A stretch of DNA of 64,000 nt, from the NCBI GenBank assembly GCA_963662175.1, contig OY759222.1, positions 6,988,713 to 7,052,712 of the forward strand. Direction: 5' to 3'. Positions 25,901 through 37,900 of the stretch are shown piece by piece. This DNA is from Aradus depressus (Eukaryota; Arthropoda; Insecta; Hemiptera; Aradidae). Made by a program: the position numbers and the translations under genes. Below the pieces are notes generated by a model that did not search any database, had not been told where the DNA came from, and saw only the letters and a program-made list of their open reading frames with translations. Numbering within the stretch: the first letter of the stretch is position 1; every line of letters starts with the position of its first letter.

Positions 25901-28900
25901 AAAATAATTTTTTATTTTGTTTCTATATTTTTAGCTTATATATCTTGTATTTAATAAATTTTATGTCTATAAAGATTTTCTGTTACTTCTGTACGTTCTT
26001 TATTCCTTCGCAGCCTTTCGCTTATTTTTAGTTTTTAATTGCATATTTTGCCAAATATATTTGCATATATAACAACAAAATTTCGCTGTTTTTATTGCAT
26101 ACAAATTACTGCCCTAGTAATGAACATATCGACATAACATTTTATATTTAAATTCAAAACCCTATAAGGACGACACATTGATTTTCAGCCAAATCGATCA
26201 AAGGGGAAGGGGAGGATTATAGGGTAGACTGAACCCAATAATTCTAATAAGTGCCGATGTAATGAATGTATCGACATGTTATATTATATTTACATTTGAA
26301 ACCCCATAAGAACGACAGATATTCATTTTCAGCATACCCACAGAGCCTTTTTTTTCCATTTTTGGAATCATGAAAACATGAAAATCAGGTGAAAACGCAA
26401 CAAAAAATTTCTGACCGATTACTTAATCTCCTATTTTTCTAATTTTTTTTCCTGTCTTTATCTTATGAAGTACAGATTTTTACCTGAGTCTTGTGTAATG
26501 TAGGCAATATGCGACTAGGTCAAATATATTGTAAAATGTATTTTTATTTCAAATCTGTATAATATATATTATGGAGAAATGAACCCTTAAGTTTTGGAGG
26601 CTGGTGAGAGATGACCAAGAGGCTCAGGTATCCAAGGGTGCAGTACAAGGGGTACCATATGACCTCAATAAACTACCTGTAGGGGTGGTTGTACAGATAT
26701 TTTGGCAATCCAATTGACAGAAGAATAAAGATAGTTACCCGGATTTTACAATCTGGCTACAATCAGGTAAAATATTAACAAAACACTAAATATGTATAAG
26801 CAATGGCCTGATATCTGAAGTCTCCTGTTATATAATTTCAGTTTAACGCAAGTTGTCTGCTTTTGCTATGATTCGTAATTGCTCCTTAAAAACAATGGAA
26901 ATCATCTAGTTTTGTCAAATAAATTAAGTAAGATAACATGTATTTTTAGAAAATAAAAGAGAACAAATACATAAAAATTCAAACATAAATAAAAAAAAAG
27001 TTGAAAAAACACTCAAACAGAATAAAAAAACATGCTAACAACACTTAAGACAGAGCAATGCTAAATAAGCAACTTACCAGTTTGAGCTACCAGCAGCATA
27101 AACAAAATTTAACAATATAATACATCTCACACATTTTTAATTATAGTACCTAAACAATTTTTGTAATAAAATAAAAAATGTTTTGTTTTGCCAATTAATA
27201 GGTGCTTCACGAGAAGGCAGTGTGGCAAGCCCGAAGCGGAAATGTATAAATAATTACCGGAATCTACATAAAACTCGATCAATTTCCGAAATTACCTTAC
27301 CTAATTTACTTCTAAGGATAATGAATATTCACGATAATTCTATTATATATTATTTTATTTAAATTGTTGAATTGTGTAAGAAGATATTTTATTTTAATAT
27401 TTCAAAGTGTAAAAATTAGAAAAAATAAAAAATAAATACCCCCCTACTGAGGCTATGAGGCTTCAACGGAATTTCACGTTTCAAGATTCCCTGTGTACAT
27501 GTTTTGACTATTTTCGCAATCATGTGTGTACTTGATAGAAACTTTGTGATCGTTCTAACTCAAAAACGATTGTAGCATTTAATTTGAAATTTGGAATGAA
27601 GTTGCTAACGATCTTATTACATTTTGGCCGAAATCAGACGAAAATATAAGAACACCTTACTTCTGGGGCTAAGTGTAAGTACATTTTATAAGATATCATT
27701 TATATTTTATGACTTGATCAAAATTTTCTTCAAATAAAAGTTATAGAGAAAACTAAAAGACATTTTATATTCAATACAATTTTTCGAAGGAGGTTTGTAA
27801 GATACATACTGAAAATCCTCTTAAAATGACGTCTCGAAACCCATTTTTTTTAGTAGTTCACTTAATTTACGCAAAAACGGTTAGTCCTATTGGAAATATT
27901 GTCCTTACCAAAAATGTTCGTTATTATATTTCCAACCAATAATATGCCCTTAGATTTGAGATAGGACCAATAAGGACAGAGTTATAGCGCTATAAAGAAA
28001 GTTGTTCAGTCATTTTGAAGGAGTTAGTGGACAAGCATACACGCAAAGAACAATTTTAAAAGCAACGAAGTGGTTAGTAAAGTGTTCGGGTGGTGTCCGA
28101 AGCCTGAGGCCTTAACCTCACGCTTTCTGTGAGCTACTGGCGCCTTGTATACCTTACTTAGACTATGGTCCAGGTCAGCTAACTTGTTCCTCGGATGTGT
28201 CCCCACTCCAAGGCTATGGACCAGCCGTGGTGCCCCCACCCAGCCTCAGTAGTGGAGGTTGCAAGGATGGTTCATAAGAGGGGCAGGTTAGCTGAAACGG
28301 ACCTTAGTCTAACTAAGGGATACTCATTATAGTAGATGCCAGTAGCTCAGGGATAGCGTGTAAGGCCATTGAGCTCAAGATCGCGAGGTAACAAAATCTT
28401 GAGCAGAGCGTCCTTCGAGGGGTCATTGAATGGCGGTCCTGACCCTGCGCGATGTCAGCTACTCATTAAAGACACAATTTAGGATTCTCACAGTACTGTC
28501 TAGGGAAGGAATAAGAGCGTTAAATACATAGATCCCTACCAGCCCTCCCAGTACATCTAAGGTATACTCACACTTCATGAGATCATCAATGCCCTTGAGA
28601 CGGGCTATCATGGCTGCCACCTCTTCCTTGAACCGCAATTTCTCCTCCATCATCTTCTCGTCCAACTGCCGCTGCATCATCTTATGGAGTTCCTTCTCCT
28701 TCATTTCCAGTGCCTCCGTCAGATGATCACTGTGGGCCTCAGCCTGTCGCTTTAGGGCAACTCGCATGTTCCTTTCGCACTCCGACTTGATCATCAACAT
28801 CTACAAAATCAAAATATATTTTTATAGCAATTGTTACAGGTTGCCCAGGAAGGGTTCACCGATTAACCGGACAAAATGTTTTGAAAAACATTCAGTTTGA

Positions 28901-31900
28901 AGCCCAGAAACATTCCGCAAAATTACTAATTTTTAATTTAGAACCCTCCCTCTCTATAGAAAGACTATTCAACATTTTTCATTCAGCGAATAATTATCAT
29001 CAAAATAAAAATGCCCTTGGACAGTGAAGATGAAAATAGAAGTGAAAACAAACAAGCCAGTTGTTCCTTTCTATATTCCTGGTCTATTTCAGATTAGCCC
29101 CCTTTTGACATTGGATTTCCATGTAGCATCGTTTTTTGATATCCTGAAACCAAAAATGAAGAAAATGGGTGTTATCACGATTTTCATGTCCATTCCTATT
29201 TTTTTCTTCTAAAAAGTTACTTTTCTATTTTATTTTTATTTTTTTGTGTTAGTTTTGTCTCTAATACAAAAAAAAATAATAATAATAATAGAACTATCAT
29301 TGCTATAAATAGGAGAATCGTTGCATCTTACAGAAATATGTGGGAATGAGTAACATAGAACGGAACGCATAACCCTTTATTAGGTTCAAATAAAGATTAA
29401 AGGCCAGAGCCAGTGCTGAATATTCGCAGAGATGTCAAAGCGCCTCAATGAACATGGCGCGGTGTTCTGAGAATGCCCCACACTGATCCCATAGTAACAA
29501 CCTCCGAAGGTCTGAGAAACTGCATGCAGTGTTTTACTTAGTTACATAGTTCTGTCGTAGCGATGCCCAAACAAAGTTACAGAGCTAACACACATTTTAC
29601 AAAATTAACCAAATTCCATTCATTCCTGAAATGAAATTAAATAAAATGAAAAGAAATTTTATTCTGGGACTGAGGTCCCCTAAGAATAAATAAATACAGA
29701 GACAAAAATAAAAGGGATATAAATAAATTGGTGCTACAGTGGAGAAAAACTAGACAATAATAGATATAGATAAATAAAAAATTAACATGAACAGCTTAAT
29801 TATGAAGAAATAAACGTATCTGTGTAATATAAGAACGTATATAATAAATAAAATATATAAACTGGGTATAATATTTATTATGAAAGAATTTAGGAAATAC
29901 GTGAAAAAAATAAAGAATAAAAAAAATGGGGTAAGTAAATAACTTAAATAATTAGAGATAAATGTTGGCGAATGGGAAAATAGAGAGATGAAGAAGTAAT
30001 CAAAGAGGAGTGGATTGTTTGACGAAGTGGAATTGGAATAGTGAGGATTTGAAGGAAGCCACGGAAGGAGAGAACGAATTGTGGAAGGTCGAGGAGCGAT
30101 GGGAGGGGATGAAGAGGTCTGAGAGACGGATTGGGAGGGTTCCAAAGAGAGGTGGGTTGGTGTATATTTTATTTTGGTTTTTGAGAGAAGTCAATGTTAC
30201 TTTATCATATTCATTATTTTACGGTACTATAAAGTACCCTGTTGATCTGGTTGGGAAACAAATATATTATAGAGGGGTAAATTAGGATTATATAGAAAAC
30301 GTTTGGTAATAGCGCCAAAAAGGTAACTAGCAGAAAAAAAAAATTGAAATTAAAAAAATTTATATACCCTTCTGTTTCTTTTTTTTGTAAGTTTAGTCTT
30401 AAGTGACCCTACAATATATATATATATATTTTTTTTTTTTTTAACGTCCCACCGAGCTAATTCAGAGAAAAAAATAATTATTAGATTTTCTTCAATCCAT
30501 CATTGGCTATTAAGGTCTAATATTTAGAACATTCTCAACTTATCATCGAGGGATTATCAACCATGCTTGCCCGGATATGACCTTTCGTCGCCTCTGCGAA
30601 TATTTCACTTGGGTCTGGAATGACCTTAAATTATCATAAAGGACATTCGAACCAAATAAATGAGCATCATTAAGCAGAATAATGTAGCAAGTTGTACTGT
30701 GAAAATTGGAATTAACGAGAGCGGTCGGATATCGGGTTAGGTAGAGTGATAAATGGGCTGTCCCTTCAACAGTATGGAATACCCAACTCTCATTACTACA
30801 TGCTCCCCGCTCCAATTAGTGTCAATAGGCTCCTTGATGCAATTAGGTTAGGGCTTTGGTAACACTGGGATCCGACTTCAGCTGATTTTTTAGTCTTGCG
30901 ATGTCGAACGAGTACTCCAAGCTCCCATGGCACAAAAAGGTAACCCCATCGAACACCTCAAATTTGAAAGGTGAAAATGCTTGGAAAACATGTAAAAAAC
31001 ATGTTTACACCCGCCAGACTAGTAAAAATTTGTTAATTGCAATGAATAAATTTTTGATATTAATTTATTTTTTAAAACACAAATTTACACAATCTATGGT
31101 AAATAATATATCGTTTTTGAAAAAATTTGTCTGGCTGAATACTCCCATCATCAGTATCTATAGGTTATTTGATGTTCTTTATTGTTAAACATTTTTCTCT
31201 CATATTAATAAAATTCTTCTTTTTGCAGAGCATATTTATTGAGTTAACCAGAAAAAAATTGTTAACAATAAGGAACAGCAAATAAATTATAGATACTGAA
31301 GATGGGAGTACATCCCGAAACGTCTATAATTTGTAGGTTGTAAAAACCAAAAAAAATTAATAGGAGAATTGTACAGCTATAATAAACTTATACTTAGTTA
31401 TTGTGACTCATGCCCGGGCTTTAACTACGAGGTCATATCGCCTACTACCAGAGCACTCCTTTCTCGCACCTTATTCATCTAGGTTAGGGGTCTTTAAACG
31501 ATTACCTGACACCGTACAAGCTCTGAACCATCTTTCAACCTCCCACCCAAAGAACGGTTTGCTCAAGGTTTTTTCACCTCCTAAATAAAACTAACGAACC
31601 CGCGATCTTGAGGCTCAGTAGGCTAGTACGCTACCTCTGAGCTACCGGCGCTTTCTAAAACATATTTGGAAAAGTTATGATGTCACCTAAAGAGGGGACG
31701 TTTCATTAACCATTTTTACAAATTAAGTGAAACCAAATCTTAGGATATTCACAATAATTATTTTTACTGTTCATCCACGGCCTATAAACATTTTCCTGAT
31801 ACATCCCTTGTTGCCAAAATGTTTACAGGAGACATCCCACACCACTTTCCTCTCATAGTGAAATACATTTTTCAGTGTCCCTATTTTTAATGTATTAAAT

Positions 31901-34900
31901 AATGAATTATTTAAAAATAATAAAAAACCAAAGAAAAAAAATTGTGCAATGTTGCATACAGACAACGCCATGCGGAAACATTAAAGCGTAGTCAAGGTCC
32001 ACGTCGTAGATTTTCAGTGAAAACGTCGGGATAAAATCATTTTTCATTTACTTTTCTATGCTGCCGTAGTTCTTGCATTTGCTCGGCACTAGACTTTTAT
32101 ATTTTTTAAATTCTTTTTGATGCGAGCTTTTCTCTGATTTGCGTTTTCTATAATTCCGCGCATATTTACGATTCATATGAAACGACATCTTTAATTTTTT
32201 TGCAATTTTCAATTTAATACCGATTTTTACATATATTTCGGCGAATATTTTTATTGTTTCACTTTGGGTCCTAGTAGTGCTCCTCAAGCTCTTTACAACG
32301 ACACCCGAATCAACGTCCTATCTAAACGAGTTATCACGCTACACTAATTTCTAATTTTACACAACGCTAATTCGCAACAATCATCCGCCAGCGCCCACAC
32401 TAGCCCGATAACGTCACAGGCAAATCAAACACTGCACAACAAACACGTACAGACATGCTCTACCCATTGCGACCTCAACCGTTGTTATCGCATTATTAGT
32501 CTCGTAGTTATTAGCGATTGAAATCTGACGGTATTTTGTAACACAATAAAGTTTGACCGGCTATCACTGTGCTTAACGAGCGAATAGACGTTTTCATGTC
32601 AAAAACAGTATTTTGGTTCTTGTCGGTTGTTTGTACATCGGCGCAATTGTAACCATTTCCTGCGGATTCAAGGATCTTTGTTCCTTCGGCCGGGTTCGTC
32701 AGAGTGAAAAATCGTTGTATGTTTGAACCAGTCCGGGTACCAACCACTCTAGGGAGATTAAATAAAATAAAATACAGAAATAAACTAACAACTTACCCTT
32801 TTTTGAAAATCCTGGCCTATTTTCCTTCGCTCCTTATCCAATTCCTGCTCAATGGCAGCATCGATTGCCTGAGGATCTCCAAGTTTACTTTGATCCAAAG
32901 CCTGCTGCAGTCTCAAACTTCCCAGAGTCTGAAACAAAAACCAATTAAATACTTTCAGATTCGCCATTAAAGTATAATTTAGGTATTTTATAATAAGTAA
33001 TACCGATAAAACCATAAATTGGCATAACAAGGCTTACATCGACAATTGTTAATATTGATGATTGAATATTGTCGCATCTTTCACATCAGATGATTTTTGA
33101 ACCAAATAAATTGCATATTTATTTCGTATTATTATTTTCACAGCTATATGAAGTATAGAGCAAGTTTTGTAATCGGTCAGTAATCCGTTACGGATTCCAC
33201 GTTTTCAGACCTCCTGATTCAAAAATGAAAATAAATACGAGATGTGTTCAAAAAATAACGGGCATTTTCGATTTTTGAAAAGAATTTTATTTATTCGACT
33301 ACATCAATGTTATCCCCTTCAAAATAGTCCCCATTAGATATTATACACTTATGCCAGCGCAGCTTCCAATCCCCGAAACACTTCAGGAACTCGATCTTTG
33401 GGATAGCATTTAGCTCTCTCAACGATGCGCTTTTAATCTCATCTATGCTTGAGAAACGATGGCCCTCTAAGGTTCTCTTTATTGTTGGGAATAGAAAAAA
33501 GTCACACGGAGCCATGTCTGGCGAATATGGAGGCTGGGGCATCATTACAGTGTTGTTTTTGGCCAAAAGTTTACGAACAAAGCAGGTGCATTATCGTGGT
33601 GCAAAAGCCATGAATTGTATGTATCACCACAAATCCGGGCGTTTTTTTTTCGGCGTTGCACTTGCAGGTAGTACTCCTTATTGGTCGTATATCTTATATA
33701 TTAATGATATTTAGCATTTTTGCAGAGAGATTGTGAAACACTTAATCAATTATAAAGAAAACATGGATGTTTTTATATATGTATTGTCTATTTCACAAGA
33801 TATATAAAAAATATATGGGAGTACTTTCGGTATTGCTACCATCTTCAGCCACGACTTAACAAATACTGGTATTTGTTAAGTCGTGGCTGAAGATGCAGCA
33901 ATACTGAAAGTACACCCATATATTTTATATATCTTGTGAAATAGACAATATTTAAAAAGCATTCGTGTTTTCTTTATAATTTCTTATATATTAATTTGTA
34001 TATCTGTTCGTTTGTCTGTGAACACGATAATTCCCGATAGAATGAATGTATCGACACGAAATTTTGTGTGTATCCGAAACCCTCTAAGCACCAGAGAACG
34101 GACTCAAGTCAAAAATCCCAATAACTGAAGATGTAATGTATCTTCATTATATTTTATATTTAAGTTCAAAACAACAGAAGAATGACACCTATTATTTATC
34201 CGCGTAATCGGTCGAAGAGAAGATGGGGATTAGAGAAGTGGGCTCGACTCAAATATCCTAATGACTGCTCATATAATGAATATATCCACAGAAAATTTAT
34301 TATAAGGATTCAGAAGACACTATGTAAGTCAAATATTGAGTTTTAGCCCAAACGGTCATTGGCTTTGGAGGGAGAGCGAAAACATAATTTATTCATTTTT
34401 GCTGAGGGTTTTTTGCGGTGGTGATTCACCGACGATTTTTTTTTTTCTATTTACTTCGTTTATGTTAATATAATGTAAAAATAAACTTACATCAATTTTG
34501 GTTAACTCCTTCTGAAAGTAGAGAATGTTCTGGAAAGCGTACAAAATGAACAGATCCAACTCTCCTTCCGCCAGTTTGATTTCTTTGTCAGACAACTTCA
34601 CACTTGGCAGTAATATTTCCAGTTCTTCCTGGGAAAGAAAAAATTAACAATATCATTATCTCCAACAATAATAAAAATAGTATTACAATTAGATAAGTCC
34701 AAAATAAGAAGAGAACCAGCCTTTATTTTGACAATAATTTAGTTTATTAGACTCAATAAAAATGTTTTGTAAAAAGATTTTGATTCACATGAAAAAAAGT
34801 CTTGAAGGCGCCGTTAGCTCAGAGGTAGCTTGCTAGCGTACAGAGCTCAAGATCGCGGGGTCAAAAATAAATTACAGATACTGAAGATGGGAGTGCTTCA

Positions 34901-37900
34901 CTAGGGGGGGTAAATATCTGTAATTGCTAGGTTTCAATTATATATATAAATTCAGAATCTCCTTGAACAACCCACAAAAGTTAATTTATTATGAAGTTGT
35001 AATTAATTAACATTTCGAAATCAAGAATAACGACATATGTCAAAAAATGTGAGGGCGCCGGTAACACAGTTACATGCGCGCTTGCTTACTGAGCTCAAAT
35101 TCGCGGGTTCGCAACCCGGCCGAGGTCCTTAGAACATATTATCTGGGAGGTAATTTTGAAAGGTGGGAGGGTTGTAGGAGGGGGGGGGGGGGGGGGGAGA
35201 GAGAATGAAAATATCAGGAAAAGAAAATATTAAGCTAACTGACGTTACACCGCGAAGTTGTCGATGTGGCAAACAAAAAATAAAATACAAATTTTTTGAT
35301 CGGCGATTATTTATTTGTTTACAAAATGGATCAGGAATTTGCATTAAATTTTGCTATAAGAATGGAATAAAGTGCAGCAAAGTTTTAGGAATGTTAAATA
35401 TTGCTAGTAAAACTAGGGTTTACGAGTGGTATAAAAGCTCGACAAGTGCGGTCGAATGTGAAGGTCATGCTCACTGTGTTTTTCGATTTTAACGGTGTAG
35501 TGCACTACAATAAAGAGAACCTTAAAGGGCCGTCGTTTCACAAGCATAGATGAGATTTAAAGCGCATCGCTGGGAGAGCTAAATGATATCCCAAAGATCG
35601 AGTTCCAAAAGTGTTTCGGGGATTGGAAGAAGCGCTGGGGAAAGTGTAAAATAATTGGGGACTATTTTGAAGGGAATAGATAGATTATGTAAACGAATAA
35701 ATAAAATTATTTTCAAAAACCGAAAATTCCCGTTATTTTTTGAATACACCGCTCAAAACTGAACTTCGCAAATAGGTTTTAAACGTACTACTGAAATTTC
35801 GGACACTGAACCGGAACACATTACAAACTAACCTAATATTGACAGATTCGATACCCTACCGAAAAGTGTCTTCGAGCCTCCTGTACTTTGGTCCAGTACT
35901 TGTCCGTTACAGAGGCTTTGATCCTCTCATCCGTGTAAGTCTTCTTCGCATCCTCCACTGCCTCCGTCACCCTTTTTATATTTCTCTGTGCTGTTTTCTT
36001 CAACTCTTCACTACCAGGAAGTCGCGGATCGTTAAGACGGTCTTGAAGTTCCTTCATTTTTTTCCTGAAAAAAAAAATTAATAAATAAAACGTGATTGAA
36101 CCTTAAAAAATCCTACCAAATACTTAACACCAAACTTGCCACTTAACAAATTTTAAAAAGACCAAATGAGGGGGTTAGAAGCAAAGGGATGTAAGTGATA
36201 AAAATGTAATTTCGAGATAATTGCCTTCAAAGTTATAGTAACATCGTAAATTCAGGTATTACCCAGGTATTTTCCACTAGATAGCATTACTGGTACTAAC
36301 AATCGTTCTGATCATTAGCCAATAGTCAGGGTAGGTGTCAAGGAAGATGTTAACACACATATCTCAATTTCAGCCGATTTGTCACTTACATCCCTTTGCT
36401 TCTAACCCCCTCAAATGAAATCTGTTAAGATCAAACCATAAAATCGTCTTATATGATTATTATAGAATTATAGAAATATCGACCTGAAAGGATAAAAGAA
36501 AGATTTATCTACAGAAATTTTATTATAAAATATAAGAAGTAAATCTAGTATTTGGCATTTGATATTCATGTATCTCCCATTATTCATTTACAATATATGT
36601 ATATTATTTATCTTATATTTAGTTAGTTATTATGACTCATGCCCGGGCTTTAACTACAAGAACATACCGTCTACTACCAGAGCGCTCTTTCGTCACTCTG
36701 ATGGACATGAGCCCGCCTCTACTTTGGGAGTCCTAAATTTTGCCTCCCTTAAATTTTCAAACACCTAGGGGTAGGGATCTTTAACGAGTATCTGACATCG
36801 TACAGGCTCGGGACCATCGCTAAATGTCCGTCCCATCCGAAGGACAGCGTGCCTACGTTTATTTCACCTCCCAGATAAAATAAACTAAGGGCCTCAGCCG
36901 GGTTTCGAACCTGCGAACTTGAGCTCTGTAAGCAAGCACGCATACCACTGAGCTACCGGCGCCCCATATTTATCTATTATGTGTTGGCATTCTAAGATTT
37001 AATATAGGTCGATGTACATATTTTATAAGCTATTTTGATGTACGAAATTGTTTGACGTATCCTATTACAATTTTAAGGTTCAACGGAAATCAATACATAT
37101 TATTATTATTATTAGTGTCATATCTGTTACAATTTAATGACAAAATAAACCCTTGGCACACATGGATTTGGCAAATAAATTTGAGATACTGATGACGGGA
37201 GTTCTTCCCAAAAGCTCTTGCTAGGTTATGAAAACCAAGAACAAAAAAGATGGGAGAATAAAATAGTAGTGTAAATTTACGCAAAGTGCATTTTCGTCCG
37301 ATGGAGCATAAATAACTGTAAAACAAGTCATCGATAAATGATTGGTAGTGTATTTCCCCAGCAGGAATTAATCAATTTTCGCTTTATCTCCAAAATCGAC
37401 CGTTCGGGCTAAAAATCCAATAGTTGAATTAGACAGGGGCTTTTGAATCTTCATTATGAATTGTGTGCTCATTCATTGATTACATCGGCAGTTATTAGAG
37501 TTTTTGATTCCAGCCTGCTCCTCTACACTAATCCCTCTTCCCTTCGGCAGATTTCGCAGAAAATTATTAGGTGCCGATCTTGTGAGTTTTTTAATTTAAA
37601 TATAAAATTTCATGTCGATACATTAATTACATCGGAAGGGCTTTTGAGTTGAGCTCCCCCTACCTTTGATCGATTTGTTTGAAAATAAATATAGTCGTCA
37701 TGGGGTTCTGGATAGACACAACATTTTTATATCGATAAATGCATTCTATCGGGAGTTATTGTGTTCATAGAATTGTTTTTTTTAACATTTTTGAAATTAA
37801 AGGGTCGGAAAACATGACATTCCGTTGAAAACTCAACATCGAATTTTTGACTGATTACATAATTTCCTCTGTACTTCGTATAGCTGTGGAACTAAAAATG

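Larger units (their letters stand above)
24406..26335 (+). repeat. Element A copy carrying two nested transposons
   Basis: Left end TACTTTCCCAGC with a perfect inner foldback TATAC-GAA-GTATA, then a LINE insertion, GTTATGTAATTGGTCG, then an hAT insertion, then CATATCGACATAACATTTTA and a further unit ending near CATTTTCAGC. An oppositely oriented piece of the same element (26,336-26,435) abuts it. Confidence 0.8.
33139..34335 (+). repeat. Element A copy interrupted by mariner and a foldback
   Basis: Left part 33,139-33,237 (ACAGCTATATGAAGTATAG, TTTTGTAATCGGTCAG), then foreign sequence, resuming at 33,999 (GTCTGTGAACACGATAATTC, GAATGTATCGACACGAAATT) with two further units to about 34,335 and a right-end region to 34,430 (GGTGATTCACCG). 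Confidence 0.72.

Noticed and set aside
29750..30145. 131-codon minus-strand frame with Ser/Pro then Phe/Leu/Ile runs
   Set aside because: Low complexity within a LINE-tail-like pyrimidine-rich segment, with no recognisable domain.
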